A stretch of DNA of 64,000 bases from Cercophora sp. LCS_1 (GCA_036250225.1 JAPZLL010000037.1:248001-312000), one strand, 5' to 3'. Numbered from the stretch's first letter, positions 10,701 to 22,597 are shown. Notes: generated from the sequence alone by a model not told the origin. Numbers and translations are program-made.

Positions 10701-13700
10701 TTGGGCGTGCGCAGCTCGTGGTACCAGAGGTTCGGGAGGCGGCGGTCCTGGATGCCGAGGTCTTGGTCCAGGACTGTGGTTGCTGGTAGGCCGTCGAAGG
10801 TCGTGCGTTCGTTCGATGGGGGGAAGAGAGGGGCAACGGCAATGGGCCACAGCGCCTTCTCGTTGCCGATGTAGTCGAAGATGGCACGGGGCGGCTGCCC
10901 GCGGGTGACCAGGTCGTGAAATGTGCCGGCGAGGTTGTTGGAAAGCGGCACACTCAGCGGCGTAGTCTTGTTGACGTCCAGCGTCGGCCGAACAACTACA
11001 GACTTGGCCCAAAGCTGCCGCAACGCATGCGCCGTCTCGGCTTCGCCGTCGATTCGCGGCGTCCTGCCAGCAGCAACAGGCGCGACGTCCACCGAGACCA
11101 TATTCGTCACCCCATCGTCCGTCAGCGTCCGCATCGACGACAAGACCCTCGTCCGACTCCCCCCCTCAACCTTGGTGCGCCCCTGGAAGACCCAATCCTC
11201 AGCCCAACGGCTGTGGCAGACAACCACATCCCACTCGTCCGACGACCTGACCCTCCGCACATGCAGCTCACCGCCCTCAAAGACAAACTCTCCCACAGCG
11301 CAAGCACACAGCTGCGTCTCGTTCGGGCCGCGACGCACCTTGGGCACCGTCGGCACCAAGACGTAAACGTACAGCGCCGTTGCCCCCCTCTCGTCGACAG
11401 TGTCGAGAACCCAAAACATACCCTCGCGAATCAGGTGCTTATCCAAATCCGTGTCCGCCAGCCTCGGCAGCGGCAACTGCAATACCTCGTCCCGCGCCGA
11501 CGTGGGCTCAGCCTCAGCTGGCCTCACCAAGACGGTCTCGGGCGCAAACTGGCGGGGCGTCCACCTCCCGCCCTCCTTGCGCTCGCTAAACGCCATGCCG
11601 AGCTCCCAGTAGTAACGCATTCGCCCCTTGCCGGCGTCCTCGGACCGCTCTTGGTCGTGCGGGATGGCGTACGATTTTTGCGTCAGCGTGGGCATAAAGA
11701 TGGCAATGCGGTCGTCGTTGTCGCCCACCGCAACGGGCCGCATGTAGGTGCCGGTGCAAACACTCCGGTTGGGGTTATCCGTCATGAAGCGGTCCAGATC
11801 CGCCTTGGTCGGCCAGGCCTCTCCAATTTTCTTGGCGTGCTCGAAGAACCCCGGTGTGGTTTGCACTGTGCGTTGGAGCGTGATGGTGGGTATGTCCACC
11901 TGCACGGGCTCCCACGGCGACCAGCACCCGGTGTTGCGCGTGTAGGTGCGGTAAAAGACCTTGTGCGGCGCGGTCCGGGCGCGAGCGAAGACGTGGTCTC
12001 GCTCCGGGCCCCCCTTGACGGCGACCGGCTCGAGATCCGCCACCTCTTGCAATCCGGACACGTACGCGGCGATGGCGCTGCTGGTGGAGAGACCACCCTG
12101 GCTGAGCAGGCCTTCGACCGCCGTGAAGACGGCAGACTTGTCATCGCGAAGCGATGGCTCAAGCCAGTTCTCGGGATACAGAAGCACCTCCCTGTTGGCG
12201 CGCCACGTGTCGTACGACTCCATCCAGGCCCAGTCGCGCTTGTCGATGGCCGAGGGCGCAATGCCGTTGGCCGTCTCGAGGCCGAGCAGACATCGCCGCA
12301 CAAAGATCTGCACGCTGGATATGGCCTGCTTGAGGCGCGAGGTCTGCAGGCAAGTGCCCATGCTGACGTCGATGAGGAAGTGCTCGAACAGGTCGTCGGC
12401 GTCGCGAAGCTGCGGCAGTACGTTGATGCACCCCGCGACGAGAGCGTTGCGCGAGGCGTGGCGTATGGGGTTGAACAGCGCTGCCGCCGTGTCTTCCCAC
12501 GCTTTCTCATCAACCTTGGAACGCACCAGCGCTCGCAGCTGTCCCGAAACCTCCTCCATCCGCGCATCCGGCCGCGCCCACGCCCTCGGCATCGAGCTGC
12601 TCGACACGCCAAGAGAAACAAGAACGTCGTACGCAACGCGAAGCCTGTCCAGCACGCCCAAGTTGAGCTTGAACACACCGTCGCTGTTCCGACAACCCTC
12701 CATGTTCTCGACCAAGTCCTGTACCAGCTCCAAGTTCCAGCCCGTCGCTTCGCGGATGTACGACGCCGTCACGCGGCTTGTGGGAAAGGAGGCGTGTCGT
12801 AGAAGCGTCGCGAGGGCTCGTGAGGAGACGCAACGTGCCCGAAACGTGTCGTACGTGACCAGACATTTCAGTTCTTCCACCGACATGGCGTGCGGCCACA
12901 GGGGGCGTCGGAATAAGCCGATGAGACATTCGATATCGGCGGCGCTGGTGATGTTCAACATGTCAAGCAAGAGCTGGCATCGCGTGAGCGTGTTGACGAT
13001 CTGTTTTACCCCCAGGAAGGTGTCCATGGCGCACAGGCAGCCCTCGGGTACAGGCATCGGGGGTCCGAGAGGGGACGATGGCGCGCTGGAGACGGACATT
13101 GTCAAGCTGGTGTGCGAGACGGTGGATGGGAGCAGATAGACTTGGCCGCCGACTAGGTCCGTCTTTTCGTCCAGTCGTATTGGCATGTCTAGGAGGGGAT
13201 GCGCATCCTCTTGTGCGGCTTCCCCCTGGGGCAGCTTGACTTCCTCTTGGCCCTGTAGAATGTACAGTCCTGTGCTAGGCGGCGTGAACAAGCCACCATA
13301 CGTACCACCGCCTGCGGCGGTGTCCGGCCGCAGAAAGTCAAACGACTCATCCCGCAGCAGCAGACTGAGAGCGTCCAGGGGGAGAGACCTTCCCCCCAAA
13401 ACTTCGACAAGGATGGAGGCGACGGAGCGTCCATTCGCTTTGTCCTCCGCGGCCACAGTGACAGCCTTCCGTAGAGACGCGGCAGCCTGTACGACCGTCT
13501 TGGTTGGTGGTTCCAGTCGGGAAAGGACGTCGGTGCCCGTGACAACGTAGTCCCATTCACCAGGGGACCGTCTGTACCGCTCAAGCAGCAGTTTCCAAAA
13601 CCGCACAAACTCCAGCACGCCCTGTGCTCCGTTGATGGCGGGGTTATCAGGGTTGAAGTCCATGGGGTCTTGCCCGTAAACCCTCAACATACTCGGCATC

Positions 13701-16187
13701 TGCTGCAAGGGTTGCCCTAATGCCTTGCACACAGTCGTGTACCGGTAGATCCGGCTCAACGACCGCATCGTCAGTGTCTCATCCTGTGCGCAGAGGGCAA
13801 CCAAGAGCCGCGCCAAGGCAGCCGGGGAGACACCATACACAGATCCGATCGCATCGCAATGTTCCATCACCTTCGGCTTCGACTTAAATTTGGTCACGAA
13901 AACCGGGACGCCCGTGCGGGAGAGGCCAAACAAGCGGTCACTGCGGAGGACGCTGGGTTTGACGAAGAGGGAGATATAGTACGCGATGCCCATGTCGGCT
14001 GCTAGGACTAGCGCTTGGCTGAGATGCAGGCCGGTGGCTGCTTGAAGCTTCTTGATCAGGACGATCTGGTCTAGGGCCGATGGGGTGATTGCTGCTGCTG
14101 AACCAGCGGTAACGTTCAGCGCCGTGAGCAGCTGGTCTGTTTCGCTGATGGACCATCCCATGCGTTTCTGCAGCCGAACGAAGGTGTTGATCCGGCTCCA
14201 TTGCGCCACCGGGAGAGGCTGCCCGCTGAGGGTGCGGAGAGTGAGCAGTCTCGGTTTAGGCTCACCCCTGGTGGGGAGCGGATCGCACGACCACCCGGCG
14301 ATGGGAGACGCGCTTCGGGGGCCGAGAGTCATGTATTTGAAGTAGGGGTTGACCACGAGCATCTCACCGTTGGTGCGTGGATTGGCATCATCCCGCAGCA
14401 GCTTGCCCACCACGGGGGATCCCTGGCCGGGGGCTTTGACCCAGAAGAACTTATCGGCGTCTTGATACCACGGAAGCGAGTACAGCGGGGGGTGCTTTTT
14501 GTCTTCTTCCGTGGCGCCGGTGCCGTCCTCGGAGGGAGCGAGCGTGCGGAAAATACCCCTGTCGTCAACAAAGCCTATGCGAGGCCGAGCGGCTTTGCTC
14601 TCGAGTCTGGGAGACTCGGCGCTTCCAAACTCTAGGCCCGGCTGGAAGGTAATTTGTCCCTGGCTGTCAATAGCGCCGTAGATGGAAGACTCGGGAACGT
14701 CTCCCTCCTTAGCGTAGTACAGCGTGCCGGCGAGTGGCCAAGACTTGGACTCCGTGAAGGGCGTGGCGCCGTCCTCCATGGGCGTGATGACCACCAAGTT
14801 TGGCAGCTTGTTGAACTTCATGATAATGTCGCGAGCCTCGTTGCTGTCGAGGGAAATGCCGAGATAGAGCAGAAGCTGGCCCCATTTCGCCTTGGTGTTG
14901 GTGTCGTCCTCGACAGTCCAGTTTACTCTCTTCCACAACTTCTCGAGGCTCTCTTGGTCGTCAAGCAGGACCTTTGGGATGCCGCCGTTGACAAAGTTAG
15001 TCCGCAGCAGCTCAACCAGATCGTCGTAGGTGTAGCCCGCCCGCGGCAGGAACTGGGTGTGCACGCGAGCGATGCCCGTGCGAACGTCCAGCATGTCCGA
15101 CTGCGTTTCGAAGCCCCAGCAATCGTGTGTAGCCACCGGCTGGATGGGGGCCGTGGGGTCAAAACCCTGGCCTGTCAGGACCGTGTACTCGCGTTCTGGC
15201 AAACCGAGGGCCTCAGCTGTCTTGGCGCGAGCGAGCGTTGGTGCCGCGGGGGCACCAAAGACCTCCATCACCGTCTGCCGGCTCGAACCAAGCTTCTCCA
15301 GCAAAACGCGAGACTGTTCGAGATTTCGGTCAAAGGGCAGAATCCCGACAGGACTAATTTCCTTCAACAGCATGTCGTACGCCAGGGCGTTGACATTCAC
15401 GGGCTCTGTGTGAGGCAGCGAATCTTCGTCGTCATTGTACGCCGTGATAGAGGGAGTCTCCTTTCCGGCCGTGGATCCAAGGTATGACTCAAGGACTTCG
15501 TTGACAAGGTCTATGTAGGGGATCTCGGTGTTGGTGTTGGGGCCGGAAAGCTCAATGTTGGCGATGTCGGGACGGCGCTCCAGCAGCTTTTCCCGCACGC
15601 TGACCGTGTTGGTCTTGGGGAGGAACTCGAGCAGATCCACGAGGTAGGCTGATGGGCCGAGTACCGAAGTAGCATTTTCACACTTGGTGGTGACCGAGTT
15701 TGCGAAGAGGGTGTCTAGGTTCACAGCACCAGCAGTCGGGCTCGTGACGGCGGCGGCGAGAGGCGCCACTTCCGAGGCTAGCGACGGCGCAGCGGCCGCC
15801 AGTGCCATTTGGTTCCGATTGTTGACCTGAATGGCATTGCGGTGGATTTGCTCGGCTTCCGTCAGCGGAAGTTCAGGAACCGCGGCGGCAAAAGCAGCTG
15901 AAGAAGTTGAGGCAATCTGGGCGGCCGATAGAAATCCGGCGTCAAGAATGAGCCGAGCTGTGTCTGGCGTCGTGGCAACATTCTCAACGCGCTGCAGTGC
16001 AGTTTGGTCAAGTTTGGTGTTCTCCACTGCATCATGTTCATGCTCTCCTAGGACGGCGAGGTCTGCAGCTGCAGACGATGACGCCTCTGCAAGAATGGAG
16101 TCAACGCGGGCTTCATACACCAATACAACGAGCAGGACTCAACTTACCCTCAGAAGGTGGCGTTGACAGGCTCTGAGCTGATGACAT
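7736..16187 (-). CDS. Tc-toxin A-subunit-like protein (insecticidal toxin complex)
   Basis: The gene encodes a homologue of the bacterial TcA subunit, the pentameric pore and translocation channel of ABC toxin complexes. Exon 2 (7736-16086) is one open frame of 8351 bases. A 61-base intron (16087-16147, GTAAGT..TTGCAG) links it in phase to a 40-base first exon starting at ATG 16187, giving about 2796 residues (bacterial TcA is roughly 2400-2500). In order: an N-terminal helical shell with the motif SVLGPSAYLVDLLEF near residue 155; a neuraminidase-like region near 1370-1560 (YYRT-type aromatic run, WTPRQFAPE); the conserved stretch ALYNWELCVHLPMLLATAF near 1812; HNPFNPFAVARQR and following helices; a long coiled region from about 2120; and the TcB-binding-type C-terminus (MEHRFIHGGYWDASHDGLL) followed by a Gly/Glu-rich extension. 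No signal peptide is seen and no TcB/TcC partner lies in the window. Origin by transfer from bacteria is inferred. Whether it is toxic is unknown. Confidence 0.88.
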
Positions 16188-16694
16188 TTCAGGGTTTGAT
16201 TGGTGTTTCTTCCAGTTTCAGGGTTCTGATGTGGAAGCCAGAAGACACAGAAGAAAGACTTCCACGGCACTGGCGTCGAAAGCTAGTGTTTTGATGTCAG
16301 TTGGCACCATCATGCCACCGCAGTATGAGGCATCAGGCCATATCGCTGTGGACGGTAACCTGTCGGCTCTAGAAGCTCTGCAGGGTAGCATTGTGAATCG
16401 CTGAGCCGGCAGCCAATCGACGGGCCAGACGAGCTGCATGCGCATGTGAAGATGCACCTCTACAGCGTCAGATGCACCTCAAACAACGTGACTGTGGTCT
16501 GTGAGACGGCAGTTGCAAAGAGGTTTGTGGCATTGTGCCTTGGCGGACACGTCGTTTTGTGGCCTCAATGTTTCTCAGGTGCACTATTGTTCGCAACAGC
16601 AAAAACAAATAAAATACCCTACCTTCCTACTCACCGCCTTCAAAGTTCGAGATACTTGAACCTGTGATGATAGGAGTTGTATTACGAAACGCTG
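16188..16694. promoter_or_regulatory. Upstream region of the TcA-like gene
   Basis: About 500 bases lie between the TcA-like start and the 3' end of a HET pseudogene, both on the minus strand. I see no coding signal and no motif I can name; it presumably holds the TcA-like promoter. Confidence 0.35.
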
Positions 16695-17905
16695 CTAAAC
16701 AAGGGCAATGTCCTCGAATCGGACGCCACCTTCCATTGCCTCACCGTCCATCAAGCCATAAACGTACACGGAACCCAGCAAGCGATAATACTTCTCGCCA
16801 CCAATTGTCTGCTCCCTCAAAGCGAACGGGGCACATCCCCAGCAAAGATAACAATTGAGTCTCCAGCTTCCATTCCCTGCGGTCCCAGTCCCGGTCTTCC
16901 GGCGCCGTCGACAAATGCGCGCTGATTATACGTTATGCACTCCCTTTTGTACTTCTGCAACATGCCAAAGTCATTGTCGCCATCGTGATACCCGTCCACA
17001 ACCGTGTCCGAAAGGCTCGGGTCGGACAGCGGCTTGCCCATTAGCGCGTTGAATCCCCGCAGAAACCTCCTGTCGTCAACGTCTTGCGGGTTGCCTCGGA
17101 CGTAACCTCTCGCAATAGGAACCCGCCAGAGATTGCGGCCACCTCCACCATGCCTTTGAGCTCTGTGACAAATTCTCGTTTCGGATCTGAGAAGATTCCG
17201 TCATAGAGGCTTCCAATGCTTCGGACAGGGATGCGTAAGCCCGGCAAGGAAACCACAGGGCTTCCATCAGATGCCTCTCGGAACTGGCATCTCGAAGCCT
17301 GTCCCTCCCATGTTATTCCCTTGCTAGGACGACCCAAAGACGCTGCCACCAAGCACGCCAAAAAAAAAATGAACAACCTTCTCGAAGTCGTTGGACTTGG
17401 CGCTATCTAGGAACATGCCCACCTCCATTTCGAAGTGGCTTCCATGGTATTCATCGTCGGGGCTTTCGTACCATCCGGGCCCCGAGGTGGAGCGAAGATC
17501 CCGATATAAAAGGCCAATCTTCTGCACCATCTTGAGGGCGCCATGGTCCGGCTCGGCGCCCAGCCAGACCCATACAGTTTCGGCCTGGCGGAAGATCTGG
17601 CCCATCATTCGAACCTGCTGATCCTTCTCGGCGAGGTCGGATTGGTTGATGCATAATGCGTCGACCCAGAGGTTTCCTTCCAAACGCTGAGCTTGCAGGC
17701 GAGTCAGCGCGCTGGCCAGAGTCTTGGTGACGGGAACAGAAATTCCATCGATGATAATGCCCGTGGTATCGGATTTACCTCCCAAGGCGTAAGAAAGTGC
17801 CGAATAGGAAGGAGCGGGCGCAGAGTCGAGAGTCGCGCGCGGCAGACTGAGCGTGCAAGATCCGTCGTCGGGTGAGTAGCTCAAGTGGAGGAGACGATTT
17901 CACAC
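16695..17905 (-). pseudogene. Second decayed HET-domain gene, truncated
   Basis: The minus strand from about 17900 reads a HET N-terminal part (SYSALSYALGG, then LWVDALCINQSDLAEKDQQV) to 17324 with no usable ATG: its 5' end stops where a dispersed repeat begins at 17906. A frame break follows near an A-rich run at about 17360. The next frame (17041-17376) covers a middle fragment that is much shorter than usual, so an internal deletion is likely. A third frame (16817-17041) contains GRPGLGPQGMEAGDSIVIFA, and a further shift near 16820 leads to a normal HET ending (YRLLGSVYVYGLMDGE) with a stop at 16695. The order of pieces is that of a HET gene, but no continuous frame exists. Confidence 0.8.
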
Positions 17906-18421
17906 GCATCGCTGTTAAGCGGGCGATAAGGGCACATGCGGTTGTTGATTATATCTTAATTCTTTTGGGAGGAGGAAATAGTGGTTTTGTCGAGGAAATT
18001 TCTGGCGGTGAAGAATGTAGAGTTGCTGACTGGGTTTGTGTCGACTTTGGCTCTCAACAGCGAAAACATGCGATATACGCGATAATAGGTCGTTGGCCGT
18101 GGCCAAAACAATTGCTCAATTGATTGAAGTTATCGTGGTTGTGTTCAAGAACCAGTGTGGGGATTTCCGACCGTTACCCCTCTTTCTGGATGGCCGCCAC
18201 CAGCCTCTGGCGGCTTACCCAGCCACGAACACGGCTTATTCCGTCGCCCGTTGACAGTTTGGTTGCCTGATTGAAGTGGGGTTGCAATCGTCACTCCTCC
18301 CGCTACTGACCCAAAGGAACCAGGCATCAAGGTCATTGATTAGAAGCCCCTCCACGTGAGACTAAAAATCAGGATTCCGGTCCACGATCACCCGGAACCA
18401 AGCCGAGAATAACGATTGCAT
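17906..18421 (+). repeat. Dispersed repeat, copy 1 (long form)
   Basis: This stretch aligns by eye, in the same orientation, with 33054-33362. Shared blocks include GATAAGGGCACA, GAGTTGCTGACTGGGTTTG against GAGCTGCTGATTGGGTTTG, TTGGTTGCCTG, and the ending ACGATCACCCGGAACCA. Copy 1 has about 210 extra bases (roughly 18046-18257) bounded by TTTG. Differences are mostly C/T and G/A. The element has no open frame and its class is unknown. Confidence 0.7.
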
Positions 18422-19460
18422 TTCCTGGGAGGTTTCAGGGGTCCATCACCATTTCCCCCCTGGAGCTTAAAATATGCACCTGTTTTGTGCACACCAGCAT
18501 GCAAGTATGGTAATGAGACGACTTCGATCCATCAGAGCTAACGTCGGGTTCCAAATCGGCGGCTCAGTTTTCAAGTATGTTGACAAATCTAAATCGGCAC
18601 TGTTCCACCCACGACCAAATGTCTTGGCAACCGTCCACCCCCCAAGGCACCGGGCTACCCTATCTTGGAGTACCATATATTACTAGCTACCTTATCTATT
18701 ATGTGGGCTAGATGTACTGTGATTACCACCCTAGGCCCAGAGTTCTCCCCTCCAAACATTCCACATTTAACTTACAGCGGAGGACTGGGTTGGGGTGGAA
18801 GAAGCCAAATTAAGGTTGGGGCCAAGACAGGTCCTGAAGAGCACGATTTCACAATCAAAGACATAGGAAAAACTCACTCGTTGCTACTTCCCCACCACCA
18901 CCACCTCCACCTCTTGTCGCCAACTCTAAACTATAACGCACCGAACCCCCCGTTCGCTTCATATGGACATCCGCACGTTGTCAGCCTGCCCCTGTCGCAG
19001 TCAGATGTCCAGCTTGCGTTAGATGAGATCTTCGGCTGAACACCCTTGTTTGGTACGATCCATGAGTGGAACATACGATGTCGTCAAGATTCTTCTAGAA
19101 GGCAAGTACATATCTTTCTCATCATGACGTCTTTATGACATTTCTGGAAGCAAATCATGCCATGTTGGTGGCTGAATGCTCTCCGAGCCTTAGTTCCTCA
19201 GCGATTGGGTGCCACCTCCTGCGCTCTAGCCACTCATGTCCGCCTTCGGCCTCAGCCGCAAGAAGTCACCGCATAGTGGCATGAAAAGTCATGAACTTGC
19301 GAATTTGACGGGGAGATCCCCGCTACAATGAGCCCGCATGATGTTGGGTGACTCTAGACGATGATAAAAGGACGGGGGCCCTCTGCTTCGCAACGATTCC
19401 GTCTTCCCCAGTGCCGAGTATCACTTCATCCGCCTTTATGACTGCACCCCCAACAGCAAA
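18422..19460. other. Intergenic, promoter of small secreted protein
   Basis: No gene is supported. A TATA-like GATAAAAG at 19363-19370 lies about 90 bases before the ATG at 19461 and is followed by a pyrimidine-rich leader, a plausible core promoter. Confidence 0.4.
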
Positions 19461-19994
19461 ATGCTTCTGCAACTCTTCATTTTCGGGGTTCTCGCGGCCG
19501 TTCCACTCCCAGCTCTCGCCCTCCCTCAAGTTGAAGAGGCAACTGTACCCTCGGTCTGCAACCCCGTCATGCCCTTGTCTGTCTACAATAAATGGGCAGC
19601 TCTTAAATCTGCCTGCGTCTGTTCGGCCAATGCGCAGCGTGAAAGCTGCTACGCCCGAACCTTCGCTGCAGACGACATGAACGGATACTTCCTCTGCGAA
19701 ATACGCAACTGCCAGAACCTCAATCTCTGCGAGCTTGTAGTTCCCTGTGCCCAGACAATCATACCCGGGCTGAGCATCGATAACTGTGGCCTTACTGATC
19801 ACGACTATCCTGAGCTTTCAATTAGCTCTTGGCTCTATGATCCGGTTGGGGACACTACTGCGTTGGCGTGTGTGGTCACGGCGGGGATTGACATGTCGGG
19901 CTACAAGACGCTGAAGGATCTGAAGAATCTTGTCACACTTTGGAAGGATCTCATTTCTAGCACGGGGCAGATTGTTGTTGGTTCGAATCCGTGA
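19461..19994 (+). CDS. Small secreted cysteine-containing protein
   Basis: This intronless gene encodes 177 residues. ATG 19461 begins a clear signal peptide (MLLQLFIFGVLAAVPLPALA). The mature part has about ten cysteines concentrated in the first hundred residues (CVCSANAQRESC, CEIRNCQNLNLCELVVPC), consistent with a disulfide-rich extracellular protein. No domain is recognised and no membrane segment follows the signal. Size, secretion and cysteines make it a candidate effector or extracellular antimicrobial; this is inference. A TATA-like box lies 90 bases upstream. Confidence 0.7.
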   Translation: MLLQLFIFGVLAAVPLPALALPQVEEATVPSVCNPVMPLSVYNKWAALKSACVCSANAQRESCYARTFAADDMNGYFLCEIRNCQNLNLCELVVPCAQTIIPGLSIDNCGLTDHDYPELSISSWLYDPVGDTTALACVVTAGIDMSGYKTLKDLKNLVTLWKDLISSTGQIVVGSNP

Positions 19995-20880
19995 ATCGTT
20001 TCAAATGTCATGTAAGTCGTAGTAGTACGTTACGCTGGGAAGGGGTCTCATTGGGCGGCGCTTTGAGTTTGTGTGTACATTTGCATTCCCTGTCCCAAAG
20101 TAAAGCTCCCAAGCTCAATATACAAAATCACATTACGGACCTACGCGTATTTTTATTCCCGTCCATCCTTACCCTTTCACCCCGCTTACAACTCCCCAGT
20201 AAAAAACCTCGCCCTCTCTCTCCTGAAAACCTTATATTCCCCCTCAACCAACTCCACATAAGATTGCTCTCCTCCCCACCGCTACCAGCCAATACGCCAC
20301 GCCCAATAACCCCAAGACTATATAATTCACCCCGCGTCCGCTTAATATCGCCGTTACAGCAAAACTGATCAAATACGTCGCATAGAACGGACTTCTCGTG
20401 TACGTGACGCTGCTCACCCCGTCTCCGGACTACAAACGAAAAAGGAAATTTGGTGTGCCCAGATTCGTCGCAGATTACCAGGCTGTATTTACAGAGCAAA
20501 CTCCTCTGTATTTGGTGCCAACAATAGGCCTCCGGGCAGCAGTGGCAGTGCTTGCCTGGGCGGAATGGCACCAACGAATCAGCATCTGCAGGCGGGGCAG
20601 CTTTTGTCGTATGACTGTCAACGCGGTGGTCATCCCACTCTGCCATTTCCTGACAGCATGTCTAATCAGCTATGAAGTATGCCCAAATGCTTTTCAAAAA
20701 GAAGCTTGGTATCTTGTCTCTGTATCTAGGTGACCACCTACCTGATATTGCCCGGACATTTGTTGTCAACTAAAAACCTGCAGCGGTACAATGAGTTCTG
20801 AATCTCCAACAAGCCCGCAGCCGTCAACGGCAAATGAACAGCTCGGGCTGGCAATTGAGGAATCAGCAGTCGCCCACCAT
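19995..20880. other. Intergenic, nothing recognised
   Basis: Several overlapping frames exist on both strands but none shows a domain, signal peptide or convincing residue composition. The stretch 20100-20350 is C-rich and low in complexity. Confidence 0.35.
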
Positions 20881-21361
20881 ACGACGACCCCCAGGAATCC
20901 ATGAGCACCTTAGACTAGAAGATCTCGTAATCCTGGATGTTAATAAGTGGAAGCTAGACTGTCCCGTTATCGCTTTCAGCCAACCAGAGCTATCTAATGA
21001 TTTAACTTTGGAGCTCTACGGCTCTTTACATAGCGAGAGGTCGCACGTTGATGGAAAGATCGACAAGCTTGGCCTTGGACTCGTCGCCGGTAACGTTGGG
21101 TGGGAGAAGCTCCCGGCATGGGGGGGCAGTAGTTCTGTAGGGGAGCGGCAGCACCAGTCAGCAGCGGCATGTGCGGAGAGGGAAACGGAGGGCCTACGAA
21201 CATATTATAAGCTTCCACGGCCGGGTAGCCTCTCAGAGCTAAATGGAGAAGTGACATGTGTACATCGGTATTCCAGGCAGCTTCGGACATCTCCATCACA
21301 TCACACTCAACGGAGCGGGCAAGGATGTCCTTGATACCGTCAAGCTCGCGCCGAAGCAGAC
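20881..21361 (-). pseudogene. Fragment of fungal PD-(D/E)XK nuclease-like protein
   Basis: Immediately downstream of the Arr2 stop codon, the minus strand encodes VEELSLLRRELDGIKDIL, then EMSEAAWNTDVHMSLLHLAL, which resembles the conserved helical block before the PD-(D/E)XK-like domain of a multi-copy fungal family. The frame then breaks; a neighbouring frame gives LLPPNVTGDESKAKLVDL and, further on, ESDNGTV-like residues. Neither the N-terminal nor the catalytic part is present. It is a decayed fragment of roughly 150 codons, and the family call rests on memory of similar proteins. Confidence 0.5.
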
Positions 21362-22102
21362 TCAGCTCTTCGACCACACCGCCTCGTCATATTCGTCCAT
21401 CCACTCTGTGTACTCTGGACCCGCAGTCGCCCACCCCTTGATGCCATCCACCAGCACCAGGCTCTGCATGTCACTGTCGCCCTGGTCCGAGAGGTAGTCG
21501 GAAAACCAGCCGGCGGCACGGGGGCCCCGGCCGCGCGAAGAAGCTGGAACGCCCGGTCAGTTAGTCGTGTGTGACTGGCGTGGCGGTATTATTCTGTAAA
21601 GAACGGGGGGCTGCGCCACATACAGCAGTACCAGATAACTTTTTGCACACTTGCTGCCTTCAGGATTGAGTAAAGCGTCGGGATGGTCGGGTATAGGCTC
21701 TGTGCTGGAAGGTTGATGGAACCCCGAATGGTGCCACCCTGTTGATCGGTGTGTCAACGCCACCCGACAAAGGCAAGCGATTGGATGCGAGATATTCTTA
21801 GGTAGGTACGAGAGTGGGAAAGTGTGCGGTACCTCATAGTCGACGCGACGAAGATCAACGAGCAAGAAACCCCGTGTGCCACTGATATATTGATCCTCGC
21901 GCTGAGCTTTAAGGAGGGCCAGCACTTCTTCGCGCTCTACGTCGAGTGGTTTAGCTTTTCTGGGGGCTGGGTAGGCGGCGTGCCACGGCAATGTTGGCAC
22001 CGTGGGCTCGGCGGGCTGGGGCGCAGACATCTTCGGTGGACAGGTACGAGAAAGAGGTTGGAGTGCCCGTCTGAGAAGGGTTCGTGTCGGTACAAAGCTC
22101 AT
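21362..22102 (-). CDS. Arr2-type arsenate reductase (rhodanese domain)
   Basis: Rhodanese-fold phosphatase-like enzymes of the Cdc25/Arr2 type reduce arsenate to arsenite. Exons 21833-22102, 21624-21738 and 21362-21543 join in phase across introns of 94 and 80 bases to give 188 residues. The active-site loop WYCSSSRGRGPRAAGW spans the second intron and contains CX5R (CSSSRGR). LVDLRRVDYE and GGTIRGSINLPAQSLYPTIP are the conserved structural motifs around it, and LVLVDGIKGW is the C-terminal rhodanese signature. The start may be ATG 22102 or the internal ATG 22030; the first 24 residues of the longer form are Arg-rich. It lies in tandem upstream of nothing but next to Acr3 and ArsH, which supports a role in arsenic resistance. 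Confidence 0.85.
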
Positions 22103-22597
22103 GTTTGAAGTTTCTTCGGGGGCGCACTCGCCGGCGATTTTGTTGTGGCACCGATGGTAAAGGGGTGTATGTCACCCCCGATATGTGATTGGTCATTGAC
22201 TTTATTAAGTTGGGAGCAGCTGTCGACGACCCCATGCTGGCTTCGTTCGATCACTGGGCGGGGCGGCGGCGGCAAGGGGCTTGCCGACAGCGGCCTTGGC
22301 ACCGCAACTACATGAGGCAGACTTCTGACGACGCTCGGCTCGGCACGTTGCGGTCTAGGCGCAACAAGCCGATTCCATGTCCGACATGGGGGCCACCGGC
22401 CGGCGCTGGACACGCTGGTATTTCAGCTCCTAGACAGCGCAGAAAACGGGTTGACAATAATTACTAACGCCAGCTTTTGGGTATATGTACATATTCTCGC
22501 ATCAGGACTGCTATTTTCGTGACCAACCAACCCCATTGCTCCTTCTTCACGCGAGAGCCAACAGAAAACGGAACGTCTATCGATCCCCGCCAATCTC
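22103..22597. other. Intergenic between Arr2 and Acr3
   Basis: The stretch holds the Arr2 promoter and the Acr3 3' region, both genes being on the minus strand. No coding signal or named motif is seen. Confidence 0.35.

Noticed and set aside
8294..12802. Long plus-strand frames of 480 and 628 codons across the TcA-like gene
   Set aside because: They are Arg/Pro-rich shadows opposite a GC-rich coding exon, with no domain; the minus strand carries clear family motifs.
20128..20646. 172-codon minus-strand frame
   Set aside because: Composition is low in complexity with no domain, signal or homologous look; probably chance in a C-rich stretch.
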